Source: Acidobacteriota bacterium (GTDB taxonomy: Bacteria > Acidobacteriota > Terriglobia > Terriglobales > Acidobacteriaceae). Taken from it: 53,888 nt of DNA. The position numbers and the translations under genes are program-made. Shown here piece after piece: positions 45,055 to 52,172 of this stretch; the stretch's first letter is position 1; every line of letters begins with the position of its first letter. The DNA lies in contig JAJYBU010000026.1 of the NCBI GenBank assembly GCA_021778845.1, positions 1 through 53,888 of the forward strand, in the 5' to 3' direction. Below the pieces are notes generated by a model that saw nothing but the letters and a program-made list of their open reading frames with translations, was not told the origin of the DNA and ran no database searches.

Positions 45055-45816
45055 ATGGATACTTCAGCCACACAAACCAGCACCCAGAAGACCAGCCAGG
45101 CCAGCACCCCATCCGAAGCTCAGTTCGACGGCGTTGCAGCAGCCGCGGTCGCCGCCGCCGATGCAACCTCCGCCAGCAATATTGAAAGCCTGGGCCTGAT
45201 CTATCAAGCTCGCAGCGCCCGGCTTGCGCGCAACGTCACCAACCTGACGGCACTGCATGGAGGAACTTCAGCCATCGTCGTCGCCGCCCAGGCAGCTCAG
45301 GCCAACGCGCAGGTCATCGCCACGCGCGTCGAATTGGTTCGCCGACAAGCCGTTGCGTCTGCCCCCACCGTTGCCTCCACGGGATGGGCCGTATGGGGCC
45401 ACGTCTATGAGACCCCAGCCACGCCGCTCAGCGGCTACACCATCTTCCTGGTCGACAGCCAGAAGACCTACCAGAGCCAGTACGGTTTCGCCACCACTGC
45501 GGCCGACGGCTCGTTCGCCATCGTGTACGACGGTGAGGCTGCGGCATCTGCTGGCGAATCCGGTGCCACGCCTGCCCCCCCCTCACAGGTCGCCGCGCGG
45601 ACAGCCGAGCCGCCGGCACCCTCCATTCCAACGCTCTTTCTCAGCATGACCAACACGGGTGCACAACTTGTTTCCACGGCAAGCAACTCCCTTGCACTCA
45701 CTCTAGGCAAAGCACTCTACATTGACACGATTCTTCCAGCCGGTGCACCGCTCACCGACCTGCCGGCCGAAGTCCAAAAGACAGCTCAGCCGCCAACGCA
45801 AAAGACGAAGCCATAG
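45055..45816 (+). CDS. Orphan protein at the end of the eCIS operon with carboxypeptidase-regulatory-like domain
   Basis: The 253-residue protein is not a family I recognise. Residues 1-30 are Thr/Ser/Gln-rich, ~25-110 are Ala-rich and helical (QFDGVAAAAVAAADATSASN, VVAAQAAQANAQVIATRVEL), and ~120-165 look like a beta-sandwich of the carboxypeptidase-regulatory type (WAVWGHVYETPATPLSGYTI, TTAADGSFAIVYDG). A Pro/Ala-rich linker and a short beta region follow. GAGGAAGG precedes the ATG. It is 55 nt after the fibre gene, same strand. It could be a fibre-tip, adaptor or second cargo. Confidence 0.55.
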   Translation: MDTSATQTSTQKTSQASTPSEAQFDGVAAAAVAAADATSASNIESLGLIYQARSARLARNVTNLTALHGGTSAIVVAAQAAQANAQVIATRVELVRRQAVASAPTVASTGWAVWGHVYETPATPLSGYTIFLVDSQKTYQSQYGFATTAADGSFAIVYDGEAAASAGESGATPAPPSQVAARTAEPPAPSIPTLFLSMTNTGAQLVSTASNSLALTLGKALYIDTILPAGAPLTDLPAEVQKTAQPPTQKTKP

Positions 45817-45872
45817 AGATCTGGCAAATAAATACTGATTCGTCGTGGCGAGGTTGACTGAGGCTGCGGAGG

Positions 45873-46425
45873 TCATTTGCGGTGGAGGTGCAGGTTGACC
45901 CGCGCCAAGTTGGCGCACAGCCGGTGATGATTCTTCGCAATGCCTCGGTATCTCACCTTGTAGAAGCCGAAGACCCGCTTCAGGACGCGGAACGGATGCT
46001 CCACCTTGGCCCGCACACTGGACTTGCTCCGGTTCTTCTTGCGCTGGTTCTCATCCACATAGTTCTTGAACCGGGTCCGCTTGCAGGTCATGTCCTGCGC
46101 CTTTGGAGCGGCTTCCCGGATCACCTCGGTCTGCCCCTGATAGCCGCCTTCGCCCCACACCGGGGTCCCCACGGACAGATCTTCGTCCGTGGGGTGGCAC
46201 ACCTTGCGCTCCTCGCCATGCAACAACTCTGGCAGCATGTGGTCATCCCCACACGGGCCGCGCTGGTCGCCACCGAGTGGACGTGGTCCTCCTTGCTGTC
46301 GACGCCGATGTGCGCCTTCAGACCGAAGTGTCACTGGTTTTCTTTTCGGGTCTGGTGCATCTCCGGGGCGCGATCCTTCTTCTATTTCCTGGTCCACGAA
46401 GGAGCATGGAGGATGGTCGCATATG
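45873..46425 (-). mobile_element. Decayed IS5-family transposase remnant
   Basis: Read on the minus strand, the remnant starts near ATILHAPS and runs PEMHQTRKENQ-stop-HFGLKAHIGVD. The frame has a TAG (46382-46384) and a TGA (46331-46333, replacing the usual Trp). It then shifts near 46250 into HMLPELLHGEE and later GYQGQTEVIREAAPKAQD, VEHPFRVLKRVFGFYKVRYRGIAKN, ending at 45873. These are conserved DDE-domain phrases of IS5-type transposases. The N-terminal third and terminal repeats are missing, so it is immobile. A 42-bp palindromic insertion is visible inside (46156-46203). Confidence 0.85.
46156..46203. repeat. Palindromic REP-like insertion within the IS remnant
   Basis: A 10-bp perfect inverted repeat CCCCACGGAC (46167-46176) / GTCCGTGGGG (46185-46194) with loop AGATCTTC is bracketed by direct repeats CACACC (46156-46161 and 46198-46203). 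It interrupts the otherwise continuous motif RKVWG[E/D]GGYQGQ by about 14 codons. Confidence 0.6.
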
Positions 46426-46631
46426 AAAGGGACGACGGAGACTAGGCTGGAGGATATGAGGCAAAGAGATGTTGGGGGCGCTTCTGACGAGCGATTTAAC
46501 ACGAGGGCCCTGTCATTCCGGGCAAGTGGACCTGTTGGGCTATCCTGGAGATAACAGACAAGAGCAGTCGGTTAAGCCAATCGCCTTGATATTGGCTTGG
46601 GACGGCCCAACAGGTGAACGCAAGAACTCGA
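46426..46631. repeat. Gene-free interval with nested inverted repeats
   Basis: An 11-bp perfect inverted repeat ACCTGTTGGGC (46530-46540) / GCCCAACAGGT (46605-46615) encloses a second, 8-bp hairpin AAGCCAAT (46574-46581) / ATTGGCTT (46591-46598). The rest shows no coding signal. It could be the end of a lost mobile element or an upstream structured RNA. Confidence 0.4.
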
Positions 46632-47353
46632 ATGCCAATCAGGGCGTACTATAGCGAACCGGTATCGAGCTTCCTCAAGGATGATGACGAACGTATTCTC
46701 GGAGTTCTGACGAGCCAACACCACCACACACTGGATGAACTCCAGCGTTCGGCCTGGCTGCAGCAGATTCCAATTCTGAAGACTACCTTGGCTCAGCGAC
46801 CGAGTGGAAGAATCTTCCTAGAGTTCTATATTCCGAGAATGGGCAAGCGGGCGGATGCTGTCCTTCTATTGGAGACCATTGTCTTCGTTCTTGAGTTCAA
46901 GGTTGGTGCAAGCGAGCATTCAGCCGCCGCCTTTGATCAAGTTGAGGATTACGCTCCCGATCTGAAGAACTTCCACGAGGGAAGCCATACCGTTGCAATT
47001 GTTCCGGTGTTGATCGCAACAAAAGCGAAGCCTCGTCACAAGGTCTCGAATTAGATTGGGCCGGCGTATGTTGGGATGGAGACTTGCATCATCGAGGTGC
47101 GAGTTGGATTCATCAGGCATTCAAGGGCACGAAGTGGCAGGCCGTGAAGGACGAGTCGCGGCGCCTATACCTCAAGAACGCGTATCGAGTGATTCTGACA
47201 CGCGCACGTCAGGGGATGATCCTTTTCGTTCCTCATGGTGATTCATCGGACCCGACTCGCCTTAATTCCTTTTATGATGGCACGTTTGAATATCTTCAAC
47301 GTTGCGGAATTCCAACACTCGAAGGAAAGCCGCAGTTCAACAGACAAAACTGA
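46632..47353 (+). pseudogene. Remnant of a DUF2075-type nuclease/helicase gene with internal deletion
   Basis: The first part (46632-47054) encodes the N-terminus: MPIRAYYSEPVSSFLKDDDE, a nuclease-like strand pair RADAVLLLETIVFVLEFKVG, and TVAIVPVLIATKA, then a TAG stop. In another frame the C-terminal end follows at once: SQGLELDWAGVCWDGDLHHRG, FKGTKWQAV, LKNAYRVILTRARQGMILFVP, DGTFEYLQRCGIP, ending at 47353. These C-terminal phrases are those of DUF2075/Schlafen-3-like helicases, whose full length is near 650 residues. The whole ATPase core (roughly 440 codons) is missing at a junction near 47020-47045. Such genes often occur in defence or mobile contexts. Confidence 0.75.
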
Positions 47354-47519
47354 GTCAGCCGGTCATTATTCATTGCAACCCCGGAGCGCTCTGGTTGTCT
47401 CCAACAGGTCAAAGCGTGGATTCGGCGCGCATTTGGTCGAAGATTGATCCTGACGAATACCCATAGTGGAAGTTGACGCGCTATGCTGGCGGTGAATCGT
47501 TGCGTGGGGGTTGGGAATC

Positions 47520-47525
47520 TATAAT
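47520..47525 (+). promoter_or_regulatory. Consensus -10 box directly before ribA
   Basis: A perfect TATAAT is followed by only 5 nt (GGGGT) and then the ATG at 47531. Transcription would start on or next to the initiation codon. Confidence 0.55.
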
Positions 47526-47530
47526 GGGGT

Positions 47531-48148
47531 ATGCCTTATAGCAGTGTTCGCAAGGTCGCTGGTGCAGAGTTCCCTACTCGGTGGGGACAGTTTCGCATTC
47601 TTGGGTTTGAGGGTGTGGCGGAGCCTGGGAGCGCTTCGTTGAAGCGAGTGGACAACGTCGTCGCGCTGACGATGGGCGATCTCTCGGCGGCACCCCCGCT
47701 GGTGAGGATTCATTCGCAGTGTCTGACCGGCGATGTGTTTCACTCGCTGCGCTGCGACTGCCACGATCAACTGCACCTGGCGCTGGGGATGATTGCCAAG
47801 GAGGGTGCGGGGATTCTGCTGTATGAAGAGCAGGAGGGGCGCGGGATCGGTCTGATGGCCAAGCTGCGTGCGTATGAGTTGCAGGACAAGGGACGGGATA
47901 CGATCGAGGCCAACCTGGAGTTGGGGTTTCGCGCGGACTACAGGGAGTTTGAGCTGCCGGCGGAGATTCTGAAGGCGCTGAATATTCCGGCGGTGCGGCT
48001 GATTACGAATAATCCGGAGAAGGTGGCGGCGCTGGAGGCGGCGGGGATTCGCGTGGCGGAACGGGTGTCGGCAACGATACCGGCGGAACCTACATTTGAA
48101 CGCTACTTGGAGACCAAGCGCGACAAGATGGGACACCTGGTTAGCTGA
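47531..48148 (+). CDS. ribA: GTP cyclohydrolase II
   Basis: RibA opens GTP to 2,5-diamino-6-ribosylamino-pyrimidinone phosphate, the first step of riboflavin synthesis. The 205-residue protein has the zinc motif CLTGDVFHSLRCDC (Cys64, 75, 77), the LYEEQEGRGIGL catalytic segment and the RLITNNPEK motif. It is the stand-alone form, not fused to the RibB domain. Confidence 0.95.
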   Translation: MPYSSVRKVAGAEFPTRWGQFRILGFEGVAEPGSASLKRVDNVVALTMGDLSAAPPLVRIHSQCLTGDVFHSLRCDCHDQLHLALGMIAKEGAGILLYEEQEGRGIGLMAKLRAYELQDKGRDTIEANLELGFRADYREFELPAEILKALNIPAVRLITNNPEKVAALEAAGIRVAERVSATIPAEPTFERYLETKRDKMGHLVS

Positions 48149-48149
48149 G

Positions 48150-48230
48150 GTTTGGCTGCGTCGTTGAGGGTTCGGCTGCGTGGCTGCGGCTGGGGCTGCG
48201 CCGTTGCTGCTTGGGCTGCATCCAAGGGTG
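48150..48230 (+). repeat. Degenerate GGCTGCG repeat between ribA and nitroreductase gene
   Basis: Several copies of GGCTGCG/GGTTCGGCTGCG-like words fill the gap between ribA and the nitroreductase. The nitroreductase frame stays open through it, but the GGAGGAG Shine-Dalgarno downstream marks the real start. Confidence 0.5.
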
Positions 48231-48241
48231 GAGGAGAAAAT

Positions 48242-48850
48242 ATGACGATCGATCTCGATGAACTGAAGTCTGGCCCCGTTGAGTCGGGGGTCGTTGAGCT
48301 TATTTTGAAGCGGTGGAGCCCACGGTCGTTTGCCGACAAGCCGGTGCCGAGTGCGGACCTGGTGAAGATTTTTACGGCGGCTGCGTGGGCGGCGTCGAGC
48401 TTCAATGAACAGCCCTGGCGGTTTCTCGTCGGCAAGAAGGGCGATGAGACGTATGGGAAGATTCTGGATTCGCTGGTGGAATTTAATCAGGCGTGGGCGA
48501 AGACTGCGCCGGTGCTGATCGTGTCGGTGGGCAAGAAGACGTTTTCGGGCAATGGACATCGGAATGGATATGCGCTGCATGATACGGGCGCTGCGTCGGC
48601 GAACTTGAGCCTGCAGGCGACTGCGCTGGGGTTGCATACGCATGGGATGGGCGGCGTGGATAAAGAGAAAGTGCGCACGATGTTTGCGATTCCTGAGGAC
48701 TTTGAGGTGGGGGCGGCGTGGGCGCTGGGGTATGTGGGCGTCCCGGAGGCGCTGCCTGAGGCGTATCGCGAGATGGAGATGGCGGCGCGGACGCGGAAGG
48801 GGTTGGCGGAGTTTGTGTTTGCGGAGTGGGAGAAGGCTGCGGAATTGTAG
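48242..48850 (+). CDS. Nitroreductase-family flavoprotein
   Basis: The 202-residue protein has the FMN-binding nitroreductase pattern: an N-terminal RWSPRSFADKPVPSADLVKI (Arg-Ser-Pro-Arg-Ser-Phe), SSFNEQPWRFLV, DTGAASANLSLQATALGLHTHGMGG and a C-terminal GYVGVPEALPE. Members reduce nitroaromatics, quinones or enals with NAD(P)H. The physiological substrate cannot be told. GGAGGAG is 5-6 nt before the ATG. It is same-strand with ribA, whose pathway supplies its flavin, though this may be chance. Confidence 0.9.
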   Translation: MTIDLDELKSGPVESGVVELILKRWSPRSFADKPVPSADLVKIFTAAAWAASSFNEQPWRFLVGKKGDETYGKILDSLVEFNQAWAKTAPVLIVSVGKKTFSGNGHRNGYALHDTGAASANLSLQATALGLHTHGMGGVDKEKVRTMFAIPEDFEVGAAWALGYVGVPEALPEAYREMEMAARTRKGLAEFVFAEWEKAAEL

Positions 48851-48901
48851 CCCTTGGATACTGCGCGGGCGGTGGGAAGTGGTTGCGCAGTACCGGGCAG
48901 A

Positions 48902-49444
48902 CTACGAAGCGGCGACGATTTTGGCGGTGGTGACGAACTGGCCGGTGTGGCGCTGGGTGTGGTCGGCACAGTGGACCAGGAGGCCAGCTACGGTGGTGGG
49001 GAGTTGCTTGCGACCGATGCCGCAGGGATCGGCGAAGCGGTCGGGGGAGATGGCGCGGATGCGGTCAGAGGCGCTGGCGAGGCCGATGCGGAACTCGGTG
49101 CGGGCTTCACCGGCGGCGGTGGCGCTGGGGGGCTCGGTGAGGGGGGCAAGTTCGGTCTTGAGGGCAGAGAGCTGCTCGGGGTTGAGCTGTCTCCCTTCTG
49201 CGTAAGTCAGCAGGCGGTCAAGCGAGCGGGCGATGTGGCAGAGATGGAAGGCGATGGGAGGAAGACCGTGGGGGCGAGCTAGAAGTTGCGCATTGGTGAG
49301 GTGGTCTGTCCAGCGGGCGGCGTCTTCCGCGGCGAGTTCGAGCGCGTGGAGGACAGCGCGACGGACGGGGTCGATATCAGTGAGGGTGCCGCGCAGCCAG
49401 GGTTCGGCGGCGGGCGGGGTGGTCGGAAGGGTGGGTTCGCTCAT
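48902..49444 (-). CDS. DinB-like putative metal-dependent protein
   Basis: The 180-residue protein shows the DinB four-helix pattern with a histidine triad: His67 or His70 in AFHLCHIARSLDRLLTYAEG, and His162/His166 in HCADHTQRHTGQ. DinB/YfiT-type proteins bind a metal and include thiol transferases, among them bacillithiol S-transferases. With bshA in this genome a bacillithiol-dependent role is possible but not shown. It converges with the nitroreductase gene. Confidence 0.82.
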   Translation of the reverse strand: MSEPTLPTTPPAAEPWLRGTLTDIDPVRRAVLHALELAAEDAARWTDHLTNAQLLARPHGLPPIAFHLCHIARSLDRLLTYAEGRQLNPEQLSALKTELAPLTEPPSATAAGEARTEFRIGLASASDRIRAISPDRFADPCGIGRKQLPTTVAGLLVHCADHTQRHTGQFVTTAKIVAAS

Positions 49445-49591
49445 GGGGATACCGGGTGAGGCAGCATTGCTCGGGCAGAGGACAGGGACGTTGAACAGAG
49501 CCCAGACTTCGCTCCGAGGCTAAAACCGTGTTGATCTGGCTGACGTTTCGGCGGGACTGAAGCCCCGCCCCTTCAAAGCAAGAACTAATCC

Positions 49592-50434
49592 TTAGGCTTC
49601 GGGTTCGCCTGCGCTCTCAGGTTCGGCTACGGCGTCGGCTGCGGGGGTGGAGCCTTTGACGCGGACGACGGTGATCTTGTCGAAGCCCTCCTTGAAGGCG
49701 GGTGGGCGAAGACGCTCGGCCATCTTGTGCATGACGTCGTCGGTGACCTGGCGGTCGCGCTTGGAGTTACGCTCCAGGCAGACGGCCAGCGGGACATCAA
49801 AGAAGACGGCCTGCACCTCGTACCCGAAACTCTTTGCCATCTTGATCCACTGGCGACGCTCGTGCGGGCTGAGGTTGGTGGCGTCGACGTAGTTCCAAGG
49901 CATCTTGGCGATGAGGCGGGCGCGGAGGAGGCTGCGCAGGGTGCTGAAGACGAGGCCCTGGTAGCGCTGCTCGGTGATGTCGTCAAAGAGGATGTTGCGG
50001 AGCAGGTCGCTGGAGAGCGGGGTTACGCCGCGGCGCTTGTACCAGGTGGTTTTGCCGGAGCCTGGGAGGCCGATGGTGAGGACGACATAGCCGCGCGGAG
50101 ATTTATTGGGGACGGCCTCGGGACCGGCGGGCGGGGTGGCGAGGGAGTCGGGCTGCGTCTCGTGGACGAGCTGAGGCGCGTGGTGCTCCGGAGGCTCGGG
50201 CGCTGACGTCGGCTGTGGGGCTACGTCAGCGGCGTGATCGACGACTGGGGTGTGGGACGGGGCTGGGGTTTCGGCCTGACCTGGGGCCGGCGGTAAGGGC
50301 TCGGGGTAGGTGGGTCGCAGGGGTGCGGGTTGGTTCGCAGGAATCTCCTGGCCAATCTTGCCCGTGGACTCCGATTCGTTCGGACCACGCTTCGTACGTC
50401 TTCTCATGAGTGTCTCGCGCAACCATTCGCGCAT
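49592..50434 (-). CDS. P-loop AAA_33/polynucleotide-kinase-like ATP-binding protein with disordered N-terminus
   Basis: The ~280-residue protein has a basic N-terminus, a Pro/Ala-rich disordered part (~30-112), and a kinase domain with Walker A GLPGSGKT (122-129), a SSDLLRNILFDD substrate segment, NYVDATNLSPHERRQWI and FFDVPLAVCLERNSKRDRQV. This is the pattern of T4 Pnk-like and zeta-like small-molecule/RNA kinases. The substrate is unknown. The start is uncertain: ATG at 50434 or 50407, or TTG at 50470, none with a good Shine-Dalgarno. Confidence 0.8.
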   Translation of the reverse strand: MREWLRETLMRRRTKRGPNESESTGKIGQEIPANQPAPLRPTYPEPLPPAPGQAETPAPSHTPVVDHAADVAPQPTSAPEPPEHHAPQLVHETQPDSLATPPAGPEAVPNKSPRGYVVLTIGLPGSGKTTWYKRRGVTPLSSDLLRNILFDDITEQRYQGLVFSTLRSLLRARLIAKMPWNYVDATNLSPHERRQWIKMAKSFGYEVQAVFFDVPLAVCLERNSKRDRQVTDDVMHKMAERLRPPAFKEGFDKITVVRVKGSTPAADAVAEPESAGEPEA

Positions 50435-50571
50435 AGCTGGTTTGTAACACAAGCGTTCGGTCTGCCGCAAAAGTGGTGCAGAAAGGCGGGGATTGTTCGG
50501 TGTTCGGTTAGCAGTTTGCGGTGGCCGATGGGCTTTGGTAGCCTGAAGGAAATTGTGAGAAATGAGGCAAT

Positions 50572-51576
50572 ATGGCAGTCAAGGTAGGGATCAACGGCTT
50601 CGGACGGATAGGGCGCAACGTTTTTCGTACAGCACTGGGCAATCCTGACATTGAGTTTGTGGCGGTCAATGACCTGACGACTCCGGCAACGCTGGCGCAC
50701 CTGCTGAAGTATGACTCGATTCTGGGAAATTTGAAGCACGAGATTACGGCGACGGAAGACTCGATTGTGGTTGATGGCAAAGCCATTAAGGTGTTCGCCG
50801 AGCGCGATCCGGCCAAACTGGATTGGGCGTCGGTGGGCGCGGAGATTGTGGTGGAGTCGACCGGGTTCTTTACCGATGCGACGAAGGCCAAAGCGCATCT
50901 CGGCAAGACGGTGAAGAAGGTGATTATTTCGGCGCCGGCGTCGAATGAGGACCTGACCGTGGTGCTGGGTGTGAACGAGGACAAGTACGATGCGGCCAAG
51001 CATAACGTGATCTCGAATGCGAGCTGCACGACGAATTGCCTGGCGCCGGTGGTGAAGGTCATCAACGATACATTTGGCATTGCGTCGGGAATTATGACGA
51101 CCATCCACAGCTATACGAATGACCAGGTGATTCTGGATACTCCGCACAAGGACCTGCGGCGCGCACGGGCGGCGGCGCTGAGCATGATTCCGAGCTCGAC
51201 GGGCGCGGCCAAGGCACTGAAGCTGGTGATTCCGGCGATGGATGGCAAGCTGGATGGGTTTGCGATTCGTGTGCCGACTCCGAATGTATCGGTGGTGGAT
51301 TTGACGTTTGTGGCGGAGAAGCCGATCGATGTGAAGTCGATCAATGCAGCGATCAAGGCTGCGAGCGAAGGTGCGCTGAAAGGGATTCTTGGGTATACCG
51401 AGGAGGAGCTGGTGTCGACCGACTTCCGCGGGAATCCGCTGTCAAGCATCTTCGATAGCAAGCTGACGAAGGTCGTTGGGAATACCGGCAAGGTGATTAG
51501 CTGGTACGACAATGAGTGGGGATATTCGAGCCGCGTGAAGGACTTGATCTCGTTCCTGGTGAAGAAGGGGCTGTAG
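50572..51576 (+). CDS. gapA: Glyceraldehyde-3-phosphate dehydrogenase, type I
   Basis: The 334-residue enzyme oxidises glyceraldehyde 3-phosphate with NAD+ in glycolysis. It has KVGINGFGRIGRNVFR for the cofactor fold, the catalytic SNASCTTNCLAP (Cys152), SYTNDQVILDTPHKDLRRARAA, STGAAKA and the C-terminal WYDNEWGYSSRVKDLI. Everything is intact. A large hairpin follows 11 nt after the stop. Confidence 0.96.
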   Translation: MAVKVGINGFGRIGRNVFRTALGNPDIEFVAVNDLTTPATLAHLLKYDSILGNLKHEITATEDSIVVDGKAIKVFAERDPAKLDWASVGAEIVVESTGFFTDATKAKAHLGKTVKKVIISAPASNEDLTVVLGVNEDKYDAAKHNVISNASCTTNCLAPVVKVINDTFGIASGIMTTIHSYTNDQVILDTPHKDLRRARAAALSMIPSSTGAAKALKLVIPAMDGKLDGFAIRVPTPNVSVVDLTFVAEKPIDVKSINAAIKAASEGALKGILGYTEEELVSTDFRGNPLSSIFDSKLTKVVGNTGKVISWYDNEWGYSSRVKDLISFLVKKGL

Positions 51577-51587
51577 GGACGTTGTCA

Positions 51588-51657
51588 GGTGTCAGTTCTC
51601 AGTTGTCAGTTGAACAACGAAGTTGTTGCTTCCAACTGGCAACTGAGAACTGACACC
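51588..51657 (+). terminator. Long hairpin downstream of gapA
   Basis: Two 25-nt arms (51588-51612 and 51633-51657) are inverted repeats with a single mismatch. The 20-nt loop holds a further perfect hairpin AACAAC-GAA-GTTGTT. It can stop gapA transcription although a T-run is lacking. Part of an arm is shared with a repeat downstream of eno. Confidence 0.6.
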
Positions 51658-51710
51658 GACATCTTCAGATGGCGTCGATCTATTTGAAGGGGCGGATGCT
51701 GGTCTGCGGC

Positions 51711-51716
51711 TATGAT
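51711..51716 (+). promoter_or_regulatory. -10 box directly before the RidA-family gene
   Basis: TATGAT is followed by 6 nt (GGGGGT) and the ATG at 51723, as at ribA. The G-run could also act as a poor Shine-Dalgarno. Confidence 0.45.
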
Positions 51717-51722
51717 GGGGGT

Positions 51723-52106
51723 ATGACTACAGAGATGAAGCGGACGAATATTGCAGGGACGTCGCCTTATGAACCGATCATTGGGTTTTCGCGGGCGGTG
51801 CGGGTGGGGAACGTGGTGCACGTGTCGGGGACGGGGCCGGTGGGTGCCGAGGAGTTGAGCGCCGCGGAGCAGACGCGGGTGGTACTGGGGATCATTGAGG
51901 CGGCGCTGAAGCAGGCGGGAGCGCGGTTTGAGGATGTGGTGCGGACGCGGATGTTCCTGGCCCATGCGGAGGACTGGGAAGAGGTGGGGCGAGCGCACGG
52001 TGAGGTGTTCGGGACCATTCGGCCAGCGGCGACGATGGTGGTGGCGGCGCTGTTGAACCCGAAGTGGCGGCTGGAGATGGAAGCTGAAGCTGTGGTCGCG
52101 GAGTAG
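51723..52106 (+). CDS. RidA/YjgF-family protein
   Basis: The 127-residue protein has the RidA/YjgF fold pattern: YEPIIGFSRAVRVGNVVHVSGTGPVG, TRVVLGIIEAALKQAGARFEDVVRTRMFLAHAEDWEEV and RPAATMVVAALLNPKWRLEMEAEAVV. RidA proteins hydrolyse reactive enamine/imine intermediates; the VRTR arginine corresponds to the catalytic position region, but this is a divergent subgroup and its substrate is unknown. An in-frame ATG 54 nt upstream is not preferred. Confidence 0.88.
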   Translation: MTTEMKRTNIAGTSPYEPIIGFSRAVRVGNVVHVSGTGPVGAEELSAAEQTRVVLGIIEAALKQAGARFEDVVRTRMFLAHAEDWEEVGRAHGEVFGTIRPAATMVVAALLNPKWRLEMEAEAVVAE

Positions 52107-52172
52107 TGGGCAGAGGCTGGAGCGGTTGGGATCAGCATAAGGGCGTGGAGGATTTTTCGCCGCGACGCCGGT

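Noticed and set aside
19104..45816. Prophage or type VI secretion system
   Set aside because: No head, terminase, portal, integrase or lysis genes, and no TssJ/TssL/TssM membrane complex or ClpV; DUF4157, DUF4255 and the Afp15-like ATPase are eCIS markers.
46100..46554. Overlapping plus-strand small frames across the IS remnant
   Set aside because: They are antisense to conserved transposase motifs and have no conserved features of their own.
49592..50434. Zeta toxin of a toxin-antitoxin pair
   Set aside because: The kinase core is similar in outline, but there is no epsilon-like antitoxin gene and the N-terminus is long and disordered; a general P-loop kinase is safer.
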